A program made the position numbers and the translations under genes. Below are positions 1 to 7,404 of a DNA stretch of 64,000 nucleotides, in pieces (the stretch's first letter is position 1; each line of letters opens with the position of its first letter). The notes below the pieces were generated by a model that was not told where the DNA came from, did not search any database, and saw only the letters and a program-made list of their open reading frames with translations. Origin of the DNA: an uncultured Ruminococcus sp. (GTDB lineage Bacteria; Bacillota; Clostridia; Oscillospirales; Acutalibacteraceae); assembly GCA_910585865.1 (NCBI GenBank), contig CAJUGO010000001.1, positions 309,856 through 373,855 on the forward strand, given 5' to 3'.

Positions 1-530
1 CCCAGAGCAGTCATACTTGCCTGTCTTTGTGTATCTATATACCAATAGGGAAAATACACTCCTGTCAGCTTATCAAACTGTTTTTTGCTCGCAAAATCCT
101 TAGGCAGAAACCATCTCTTTTTGCACATCTCCAAAAATTTCTCAATTGCTTTATCCTTTGAAAGCGCAAACGGAATAACACGGTCAGGTTTAAATTCACC
201 AGACAGTCTGCCGCCGAGTACAACAGGATTCTGGCAATAAAAACAGGTTGTTGCGGCTGTTGATGCTGTTGTTACAACCTCTGCACCGCAGCTTGGACAA
301 TTATATACAACTGCTTCTTCCTGTTCGTCTTTATCTGCTGTTTTTTTCTCCTGAGCTGTTTTCTCAGCTTTTTCGCCACTGCTCTCCTTTTGTTCCTTCT
401 GAGCGTACAACTGCTGTATTGTCTGTTCTTCAAAATCAGACATACAATATTCACAGCTGAACATCTGCTTGTCGGGATTAAATTTAAGAGGGGCAGCACA
501 ATTAGGACATTTATAGTTTACCGTAGCCAT
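1..530 (-). CDS. Zinc-ribbon protein (YdjG/TFIIB-type), partial
   Basis: Begins at the ATG at 530 behind a GGGG ribosome site and runs off the left edge; 176 complete codons are visible. Two zinc-ribbon knuckle pairs are readable, C8/C11 with C26/C29 and C78/C81 with C96/C99, separated by a Lys/Glu-rich linker. A segment reading FPYWYID near residue 160 resembles the TFIIB-type zinc-ribbon proteins that accompany SPFH proteins in Firmicutes (ydjG-ydjI neighbourhood of Bacillus subtilis). The next gene upstream on the same strand is such an SPFH protein, 35 bases away. The role is unknown; a membrane stress-associated complex is inferred from that neighbourhood. The C-terminal part cannot be assessed. 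Confidence 0.8.
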   Translation of the reverse strand, partial: MATVNYKCPNCAAPLKFNPDKQMFSCEYCMSDFEEQTIQQLYAQKEQKESSGEKAEKTAQEKKTADKDEQEEAVVYNCPSCGAEVVTTASTAATTCFYCQNPVVLGGRLSGEFKPDRVIPFALSKDKAIEKFLEMCKKRWFLPKDFASKKQFDKLTGVYFPYWYIDTQRQASMTAL

Positions 531-565
531 ATTTTACCCCTTATTGTCTAATTCAATATAGCATT

Positions 566-1789
566 TTATATCTTTGTTCCGCATTCGGGGCAGAATTTTG
601 CGCCTTCATTAAGTTCATAACCGCAATTTGTGCAGAAACGTTTTTTAGAAACTTCAGGTTTCTTTGAACCGCACTCGGAGCAGAATTTTCCTGTATTTAC
701 AGCACCGCAGGAACAAGTCCAGCTGCTGTCAGTAGCTGATGAACTATTTTGCTGTGAAGCCTGCGGCTGAGACTGCTGAGGCTGCTGACTGTTATACTGC
801 GGATTCTGCTGATATCCGCCAAGAATACCGGCACCGGCATTCATGCCAACACCCATTCCCATAAAACCGGCCATTGAACCGTTTGCATTTGAACCGGCAT
901 CCTTTAAACCTTCAGAAATATTTGCAGCAACATAACCCTGTTGCACAGCGGCATCCGAAAGCATTGCACCCTTATTGCGCATATTGATAAGTGCCTGGCT
1001 GTCCTCATCGTAGGAAACATCCATACCTACTGAAAAAACTTCCATACCACGAGTCTGTGTCCACTCATCATCAAGAGTTTTAGCCATGTACTGACCAAGT
1101 AACCGTTGTTTCGACTTTATATAACTAATTCTTTCACCATCTGCTGAATACTGGTTTATAGCAGAACCGAGTGCACCTGTAAATTCATCATTATACTGCT
1201 GTCTTACCTCTGCGAAATCGACTGCTCTGTTCTCGGTAATTGCACTTCTCGGAATAACTTCCTGATAAAACTTGAACGGCTCCACAACCTTGATTGAATA
1301 TGTGCCGTGTGCACGCAGCATAAGCTCTGCATTATAAAAATTATCAAAATAATTTACCGGCGTTGATGTACCAAAAGGAATACCCTTAATCTCTTGGAGA
1401 TTAATATAAAAAACCCTTTGGTTCTGAGAAGGAATACCTCCAAATTTAATACGGTTAAAGGTCTCCTTGATTGAGTCGCCAAACTGACCGCAGAAAAGTG
1501 AAGGCATGGAGCTGTTGCTTACCTTAAAATAACCCGGTTCAGCAGTAAAATCAACAATCTTTCCGCCGTCAAGCAAAATCATCATTTGATTGTCGTAAAC
1601 ATGAATTACCGAACCATTTGAAACAATATTCTCCGAGCCTTTTTTGTTTTGACTCTTGCCGTTTTGCGAAACAAGTCTGCCGGGGCAAATAAGAGTGTTG
1701 TCACCCATAGGCGACGGTTCAATGACCTCCTGCCAAGAGTCGGCAAGAGCTCCTCCGACAGCATTAATTGCAGCCTTAATAATACCCAT
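566..1789 (-). CDS. SPFH-domain protein with C-terminal zinc ribbons (YdjI-like)
   Basis: 407 residues, start behind AAGGAG. The N-terminal ~300 residues match the SPFH/virion-core-like family (YdjI type) and have no obvious transmembrane segment. A Gly/Met-rich stretch is followed by a Gln/Ser-rich low-complexity linker (~320-350). The tail holds two zinc ribbons of the CxCG...CxxCG and CxxCG...CxxCG type ending at the C-terminus. SPFH proteins form membrane-associated oligomers, and the B. subtilis homologue sits in a membrane-stress operon with PspA. Here it lies between two other zinc-ribbon genes on the same strand, so a shared complex is inferred. No pspA is visible in the window, though the left edge cuts the cluster. 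Confidence 0.85.
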   Translation of the reverse strand: MGIIKAAINAVGGALADSWQEVIEPSPMGDNTLICPGRLVSQNGKSQNKKGSENIVSNGSVIHVYDNQMMILLDGGKIVDFTAEPGYFKVSNSSMPSLFCGQFGDSIKETFNRIKFGGIPSQNQRVFYINLQEIKGIPFGTSTPVNYFDNFYNAELMLRAHGTYSIKVVEPFKFYQEVIPRSAITENRAVDFAEVRQQYNDEFTGALGSAINQYSADGERISYIKSKQRLLGQYMAKTLDDEWTQTRGMEVFSVGMDVSYDEDSQALINMRNKGAMLSDAAVQQGYVAANISEGLKDAGSNANGSMAGFMGMGVGMNAGAGILGGYQQNPQYNSQQPQQSQPQASQQNSSSATDSSWTCSCGAVNTGKFCSECGSKKPEVSKKRFCTNCGYELNEGAKFCPECGTKI

Positions 1790-1862
1790 TATAAAACTCC
1801 TTTTTAAATAAATTTCGGACGTGTAAAATACGCCGCCATAATATCATATATGTCTTTACTAA

Positions 1863-2648
1863 TCAGAATTGCCGTTTTTGAAGAGTCTGTTCCTTTATGG
1901 AATCAAACTTCCATGCTCGGATATTTATTTCTTGTACCCCAGTCCCGCAATATTCGCAAAACTTTTCTCCGAGATTTTTAATTGGTGCTCCGCAGTTAGG
2001 GCAGTTAATCCCAAGTGCAGTAACTTGACTTTTTATGCTGTCCGCATCCTGGATATATACCAGTTCAACCTCATATACAGTTTGCATTTTATTCTCTCTG
2101 CTGCCGAAAACAACCTTTCCGTCACTGTCAGTAACATAAGAATAATATCCCACTGCTGTTTCAAACACTATAGAGACCGTTTTTCCGTTCTTTATATATC
2201 TTGCAATTTGGGTATCATACAGATTAATCTCGTCAAAGTTCTGAGTAACATTTTGCGAATTTAAATCATCAATAATCCCCTGTGTATTATTCTTAAGTGT
2301 TAATGAAGTCTCTTCGGCAATTAATGATACTTGTTTTGAAGCAACAGCGTTAAAATAACTGCGTAAAAGCGAATTTGCCTTGCTTCTGTAAAGCTCATAT
2401 TCAAACTCGGGAAAATCCTTTTTTATCATCGGCAGATAAACCGAGGTCATACCGTGAAGCGAACGCGGTGTTTCCCTCATCATCTCCTGATTTTGTTTCG
2501 TACCGTTAATTCCTTCAATAAGTGAATCAGTTCCAAAAACAGCGCGGGAAAATTTCTTTATTTTATATCTGACAATTACAAAACCTGAAACTGCAGCAAT
2601 AACTATAGCAGATGCTATTACAATTGTAATAATTGTTCCAATATCCAT
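1863..2648 (-). CDS. Membrane-anchored zinc-ribbon protein with Tim44-like region
   Basis: 261 residues. Residues ~5-27 form one hydrophobic N-terminal membrane anchor followed by a basic stretch (RYKIKKFSR). The middle (~65-195) resembles the Tim44-like domain found in bacterial zinc-ribbon proteins, with the pattern FPEFEYELYRSKANSLL. A single ribbon CPNCGAPIKN...CEYCG lies near residues 215-235. It is the first gene of the three-gene zinc-ribbon/SPFH cluster on this strand. The ribosome site is weak. The Tim44 assignment is by eye from pattern and length. Function unknown. Confidence 0.7.
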   Translation of the reverse strand: MDIGTIITIVIASAIVIAAVSGFVIVRYKIKKFSRAVFGTDSLIEGINGTKQNQEMMRETPRSLHGMTSVYLPMIKKDFPEFEYELYRSKANSLLRSYFNAVASKQVSLIAEETSLTLKNNTQGIIDDLNSQNVTQNFDEINLYDTQIARYIKNGKTVSIVFETAVGYYSYVTDSDGKVVFGSRENKMQTVYEVELVYIQDADSIKSQVTALGINCPNCGAPIKNLGEKFCEYCGTGVQEINIRAWKFDSIKEQTLQKRQF

Positions 2649-2687
2649 ATCTAAATATCTATTCCGTTTAATATATTAAAATGCAGA

Positions 2688-4466
2688 TTATTCATTAGTA
2701 TCTTTAATCTGAATTCCCAAAACATCAAGATTTTCCTTATCAACCTCAGCAGGACATGCTGACATAAGCTCGCTTGCATTCTGTACCTTTGGAAAGGCAG
2801 TAACATCGCGCAAGCTTTCTGCTTTGCACATAAGCATCGTTACTCTGTCAAGTCCGATACCCATTCCGCCGTGAGGCGGTGCACCGTATTTGTAAGCTTC
2901 AACAAGGAATCCGAATTTAGCATCGATTTCTTCATCAGTGAGCTTAAGCGCCTTAAACATTTTCTGCTGAAGCTCATAATCCGTAATACGCATGGATCCG
3001 CTTGACAACTCTACACCGTTGAGAGTAAGGTCATATGCCTTTGCAATAACCTTTGACGGATCATTGTCAAGATACTGCAGGCATTCCTCTTTTGGCATTG
3101 TAAAAGGATGATGCATTGCTATCCACTCGCCGCTCTCTTCATCAAGCTCAAAAAACGGAAAATCTACGATCCACAGGAATTTATATACATCGGGAATGAT
3201 TTCAAGACGTTTCGCAACCATAAGTCTCAGCGCACCAAGAGTTGAAAGCACCGTGCTGTTTTTGTCGGCGACAATAAGTATAACATCGCCTTTTTCAGCT
3301 CCCAGTTTTTCATAAACTGCACTAAGCTCTTCCTCCGTCATGAATTTTTTAAAAGAAGCATTAGGCTCGTCAACCCATCTTACATAAGCAAGCCCTTTTG
3401 CACCAATTCCTTTGACATACTCGGTAAGCTTGTCAATTTCCTTTCTAGTGTAAACAGCAGCCGCATTTTTTGCAACAATTGCTCTTACAGAACCGCCGTT
3501 TTCAATTGCTCCGGTAAACACACCAAAACCGCAGTCCTTTACGACATCCGAAATATCCTGTATTTTCATATCAAACCGAATATCAGGCTTATCGGAACCG
3601 TAGCTTTCCATTGCTTCTTTATAGGTCATTCTCTCGAATGGCGTAGCCAATTCGATACCAAGAACTTCCTTAAAAAGTCTTTTGAAAAAACCTTCGTTAA
3701 TTTCAAGGATCTCATCAACATCAACAAATGAAAGTTCCATATCTATCTGTGTAAATTCAGGCTGACGGTCTGCTCGCAAATCCTCGTCACGGAAACAGCG
3801 TGCAAGCTGAATATAGCGGTCAAAACCGGAAAGCATAAGAAGCTGTTTATAAATCTGAGGAGATTGTGGTAGAGCATAAAACTTACCTTTATGTATTCTT
3901 GACGGAACAAGATAATCTCTTGCTCCCTCAGGAGTAGACTTAATCATCATCGGTGTTTCAATCTCTGCAAAACCTTTATCATAGAAATAATCTCTTGCAA
4001 CCTTTGCAATTTTACTCCTCATCATAAGGTTATCAAGCAATGGTCGGCGGCGAAGATCAAGATATCTGTATTTAAGCCGCAATTCCTCATTTGTGCTTGA
4101 GTCGTCAACAATTTCGAACGGAGGCGTCTGTGCCTTAGAAAGTATACGCATATCGGTCACAACTACCTCAATCTCGCCTGTTGGAATTTCTGTGTTCTTT
4201 GCGCTTCTCTCACAAACCAGTCCCTTTACCGCAAGAACAAATTCGCTGCGGCAGGAAAAGGCCTTGTCGAAAATCTCTTTGTCGGTCATATCATTAAAGG
4301 CAAGCTGAACAATTCCTGTACGGTCACGCAAATCTATAAATATAAGCTGGCCAAGGTCACGGCAGCGCTGTACCCATCCGCAAACTGTGACCTCTCTGCC
4401 AACATCTGTAATACGCAGGTCACCGCAGTAATCCGTACGCTTTAACCCTGTCATAAATTCTGCCAT
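2688..4466 (-). CDS. aspS: Aspartyl-tRNA synthetase
   Basis: 592 residues, the normal length of bacterial-type AspRS. It charges tRNA-Asp (and tRNA-Asn if non-discriminating, which the sequence alone does not settle). Order: OB-fold anticodon domain (~1-110), class II core with motif 2 (FRDED starting at residue 225), a GAD insertion (~300-420), and motif 3 (GIGLDR near residue 535). Start behind AAAGGAG, ten bases upstream of the ATG. It follows hisS by 33 bases on the same strand, the common hisS-aspS pairing of Firmicutes, and is probably co-transcribed with it. Confidence 0.97.
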   Translation of the reverse strand: MAEFMTGLKRTDYCGDLRITDVGREVTVCGWVQRCRDLGQLIFIDLRDRTGIVQLAFNDMTDKEIFDKAFSCRSEFVLAVKGLVCERSAKNTEIPTGEIEVVVTDMRILSKAQTPPFEIVDDSSTNEELRLKYRYLDLRRRPLLDNLMMRSKIAKVARDYFYDKGFAEIETPMMIKSTPEGARDYLVPSRIHKGKFYALPQSPQIYKQLLMLSGFDRYIQLARCFRDEDLRADRQPEFTQIDMELSFVDVDEILEINEGFFKRLFKEVLGIELATPFERMTYKEAMESYGSDKPDIRFDMKIQDISDVVKDCGFGVFTGAIENGGSVRAIVAKNAAAVYTRKEIDKLTEYVKGIGAKGLAYVRWVDEPNASFKKFMTEEELSAVYEKLGAEKGDVILIVADKNSTVLSTLGALRLMVAKRLEIIPDVYKFLWIVDFPFFELDEESGEWIAMHHPFTMPKEECLQYLDNDPSKVIAKAYDLTLNGVELSSGSMRITDYELQQKMFKALKLTDEEIDAKFGFLVEAYKYGAPPHGGMGIGLDRVTMLMCKAESLRDVTAFPKVQNASELMSACPAEVDKENLDVLGIQIKDTNE

Positions 4467-4499
4467 TATTCATTTGCTCCTTTGTCATTATATTTGTGC

Positions 4500-5804
4500 T
4501 TATCGGCATAAAAATACACCGGAATTTTCATCATCAGTGTGCATTTCAATAAACTCAGCTGTAAATCTTCTGTCCAAATTCACTTTTGTAAGCTTTCCTG
4601 TGCTCATATTTTTAATATTTGCATATCCCTGTTCAAGCTCATTATCTCCAAGTACCATTGAATATTTTGCGCCTATCTTGTCAGCGTATTTCATCTGTGC
4701 ACGCAGTCCTCTGCCAATAACATCTGTTTCGGCAATCATACCGCAGCTGCGTACCGCGCCGGTAATTTCAAAAGCCTTGAGCTTAGCTTTTTCTCCCATA
4801 GTTGCGACATAAAGTGCACATTCGTCAAAATCGGGAATTTCAATGCCCTGCTTATCCATAACCATAAGCAGTCTTTCCATACCCATTGCAAAACCAAGCG
4901 AGGGCATATGCTTGCCGCCAAGTTCCTCAATCAGCCCGTCATATCTTCCTCCGCCGCATACTGTTCCCTGTGCGCCAATGCAGTCCGTTACAAATTCAAA
5001 TACTGTCTTTGTATAATAATCAAGACCGCGGACAATCGTTGGATTTACTGTATATTTTATGCCCGCCGCATCAAGACAGCTCTTAACTGCATCAAAGTGC
5101 TCTTTACACTCATTACACAGATAATCGGTAATCTTTGGAGCATCTTTTGCAATTTGTGAGCAAATCGGACTTTTACAGTCGAGTATTCTCATAGGATTCT
5201 TATTAAGCCGTGAATTGCAGGTATCACAAAGTTCACTTTTGTAACCTTCAAAATATTCTCTCAATGCTTTATGATATTCTGCGCGGCAGGTCGGGCATCC
5301 TATAGAATTTATTTCCAGATTTATATCAGATAATCCCAATCTGTCTATTATGCTCTGCGCCAGACAAATAATCTCCGCATCTGCAACCGGAGCCGAAGTA
5401 CCGTATTCCTCAATGCCAAACTGATGAAATTCACGCAGTCTGCCTGCCTGAGGTTTTTCATAACGATAACATGATACAAAATAACTTGCCTTTACGGGAA
5501 GTCCTTCATTTTCAAGGGCATGTTCCAGCACCGCTCTTGCAGCTCCTGCCGTTCCCTCGGGGCGAAGCGTCACGCTCTCGCCTCCCTTGGTATCAAATGT
5601 ATACATTTCTTTCTGCACAACATCTGTTGTCTGACCTACTCCCCGGGCAAACAATTCAGTATGTTCAAAAACCGGGGTGCGAATTTCTTTAAAGCCAAAT
5701 TTTCGGCTTTCATCTCTCATAATTTGCTCTGTAAACTGCCATTTATAACTTTCTTTCGGCAAAACATCCTCGGTTCCCTTTATTTTCTTAGTGATAAGTG
5801 CCAT
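4500..5804 (-). CDS. hisS: Histidyl-tRNA synthetase
   Basis: 434 residues, class II synthetase that charges tRNA-His. Visible signatures are the motif 2 loop around RPEGT, the histidine-A region reading LDYYTKTVFE, and the C-terminal anticodon-binding alpha/beta domain (~330-425). An internal four-cysteine patch (CPTC, CDTC, CKSPIC and CNEC in the ~170-235 region) is typical of clostridial HisRS. Start is ATG behind GGAGGG. A GC-rich hairpin lies about 70 bases upstream in the 204-base gap to the MgsA-family gene and could be a leader element or the terminator of that gene. Confidence 0.97.
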   Translation of the reverse strand: MALITKKIKGTEDVLPKESYKWQFTEQIMRDESRKFGFKEIRTPVFEHTELFARGVGQTTDVVQKEMYTFDTKGGESVTLRPEGTAGAARAVLEHALENEGLPVKASYFVSCYRYEKPQAGRLREFHQFGIEEYGTSAPVADAEIICLAQSIIDRLGLSDINLEINSIGCPTCRAEYHKALREYFEGYKSELCDTCNSRLNKNPMRILDCKSPICSQIAKDAPKITDYLCNECKEHFDAVKSCLDAAGIKYTVNPTIVRGLDYYTKTVFEFVTDCIGAQGTVCGGGRYDGLIEELGGKHMPSLGFAMGMERLLMVMDKQGIEIPDFDECALYVATMGEKAKLKAFEITGAVRSCGMIAETDVIGRGLRAQMKYADKIGAKYSMVLGDNELEQGYANIKNMSTGKLTKVNLDRRFTAEFIEMHTDDENSGVFLCR

Positions 5805-5872
5805 ATTTCCCTCCGTAAATTACATTCTTTTATAGTAAACGGTGTTAAAAAGTATCCGTAAAAACACAACAA

Positions 5873-5895
5873 TCGGGCAGCGTTACACCACCCGA
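5873..5895 (-). terminator. GC-rich hairpin before hisS (terminator or leader element)
   Basis: Read on the minus strand, TCGGGTGG and CTGCCCGA form an 8-bp stem with two wobble pairs around a 7-base loop, followed by a T-rich stretch (TTGTTGTGTTTTT). It could end the minD/mgsA-family transcript. The GGGTGGT-GTAACGC core also faintly resembles a T-box antiterminator, and a TTATCA-17-TATAAC promoter-like pair sits just upstream, which would place the hairpin at the 5' end of the hisS mRNA. These readings cannot be separated from sequence alone. Confidence 0.45.
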
Positions 5896-6008
5896 TATGC
5901 AAAGTTATATTAAATTAGGGCTTGTTTGATAAGCAGCGCAACGCGCAAATGATGAAAAACCTGTAATTTTGATGTTTTCTCACCATTAACATATACTGTA
6001 TACCCTAA

Positions 6009-6404
6009 TTACTTTAAAATATTTCTCCAGTCGAGGTCGCCTCTTTCAAGACCGTGAATCAAAACCTCGGCAGTAGCTATATTTGTAGCAACAGGGATAT
6101 TATGCATATCACAAAGCCTAAGCATATTCATATCGTTAGGTTCGTTTGGTTTGGGACTTAACGGATCTCTGAAAAACAGAAGCATATCAACCTCATTGCA
6201 TGCAATGCGTGCAGCAATTTGCTGGCTTCCACCCTGGGATCCTGCAAGAAATTTCTGGATTGTAAGACCGGTTGCCTCAGAAACCATCTTTCCTGTTGTT
6301 CCCGTTGCACAAAGATTGTTGCGGCTGAGCACGCCGCAGTATGCTATACAAAACTGAACCATAAGTTCTTTTTTTTCATCATGAGCTATAAGGGCAATGT
6401 TCAT
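6009..6404 (-). CDS. MgsA-family (methylglyoxal synthase-like) protein, catalytic residues replaced
   Basis: 131 residues from the ATG at 6404. The ATG at 6410 is only three bases from GGAGG, while 6404 is nine away and gives the family start MNIALIAHD. Methylglyoxal synthase converts dihydroxyacetone phosphate to methylglyoxal and phosphate. The fold and phosphate loop (ATGTTGK) and the C-terminal NIPVATNIATAE block are clear. However, the positions of E. coli Asp71, His98 and Asp101 read Ser (GGSQQ), Asn (KPNEP) and Asn (EPND) here. Compared by eye with the E. coli and B. subtilis enzymes, catalysis is doubtful. It follows minD by 52 bases and is probably co-transcribed with it. Confidence 0.85.
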   Translation of the reverse strand: MNIALIAHDEKKELMVQFCIAYCGVLSRNNLCATGTTGKMVSEATGLTIQKFLAGSQGGSQQIAARIACNEVDMLLFFRDPLSPKPNEPNDMNMLRLCDMHNIPVATNIATAEVLIHGLERGDLDWRNILK

Positions 6405-6456
6405 AGCCATCTTCCTCCAAACATTAATTTCAAAATTCTAAAAAAATAAATCCGTT

Positions 6457-7197
6457 TTATCCTCTGTAGGCAAGAGGAATCCTCTGTCCCTGCAGCCTGA
6501 GCGCCAGGCAGTCAAAAACAGATGCCGCCGCACTCCAGTTAAGACCCGCTACACCTCTTTGCATAATTACCGAAATGCGAATATCAAACGGTACAAGTGC
6601 AATAAGCTGGGTCTGCGTTGCATCAATAACATCATCAAGATTTTCATAAAAACCGAGCTGTGCGAACAACTTACGGTCGAATCTGTTTATTATAAGCCGT
6701 ATATTATTTATGCCTAATGCTTCAAGCTTTCTTCTTACCTTAATGCCGCCCCTTACACTTGTAGGCTCTGCATTAGTAACAATCAAAGCTCTGTCAGCGG
6801 GAGCCGCAGCAGTTATAAAACCTGATCCTATTCCGGCAGGTGAATCAATAATAATAAAATCAAAACCGTCCTTTACAGAATCAACAAGCTGTTTAAACAC
6901 CGAAGGACTAAGCTCGTTTTCTGTATCAAACGGAGCTGCCATAAGATAAAGATTTTCATTATTTCTGTTTTTGTAGATTGCTTCGCTGAAAGTACAGTTG
7001 CCGCATACTGCATCAGACGCGTCAAAAATAATATCACGCTCCATATCAAGCATTATATCAAGCCCGCGCATTCCGCAGTCACAATCAATAAGCAAAACCT
7101 TTTTGCCCTGTTTTACAAGCGCAACGGACAAACAAATACAAACGGTAGATTTTCCTGTACCGCCTTTGCCTGAAGCAACAACTATAACATTATCCAT
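6457..7197 (-). CDS. minD: MinD-like septum-site ATPase
   Basis: 246 residues. ParA/MinD-family ATPase with deviant Walker A KGGTGKST (K11 and K16), the LIDCDCGMRGLD loop and the switch II region IDSPAGI. MinD normally dimerises with ATP on the membrane and recruits the division inhibitor MinC. This copy is shorter than the usual ~265 residues and ends in QRIPLAYRG, with no evident amphipathic membrane-targeting helix. No minC, minE or rodA is in the neighbouring mre cluster, although clostridial relatives often carry them there. Start behind AGAGGTAG. Family call is firm; a complete Min role is not. Confidence 0.85.
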   Translation of the reverse strand: MDNVIVVASGKGGTGKSTVCICLSVALVKQGKKVLLIDCDCGMRGLDIMLDMERDIIFDASDAVCGNCTFSEAIYKNRNNENLYLMAAPFDTENELSPSVFKQLVDSVKDGFDFIIIDSPAGIGSGFITAAAPADRALIVTNAEPTSVRGGIKVRRKLEALGINNIRLIINRFDRKLFAQLGFYENLDDVIDATQTQLIALVPFDIRISVIMQRGVAGLNWSAAASVFDCLALRLQGQRIPLAYRG

Positions 7198-7217
7198 AAT
7201 TATACTACCTCTGCTTT

Positions 7218-7246
7218 ATTCTATCACAAAATCCGATAAAGAGCAA
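7218..7246 (-). promoter_or_regulatory. Putative promoter of minD-mgsA-like pair
   Basis: On the minus strand TTGCTC (7246-7241), 17 bases, then TAGAAT (7223-7218), about 20 bases before the minD ATG. The -10 is good, the -35 matches only partly. It fits the 207-base AT-rich gap that separates minD from mrdA. Confidence 0.4.
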
Positions 7247-7404
7247 TAAAACAATAAAATTTTTATCACACAAAATTTTTGTAAATATTTTAGTGATAGT
7301 TTATAAAATAATTTCTATTTTTTTACTTATTGCACAGTTTCATAAATATAAAATAACACAACTGCCGTTTATAAGATTACAAAATTCTGCATAAACAGCC
7401 CACT

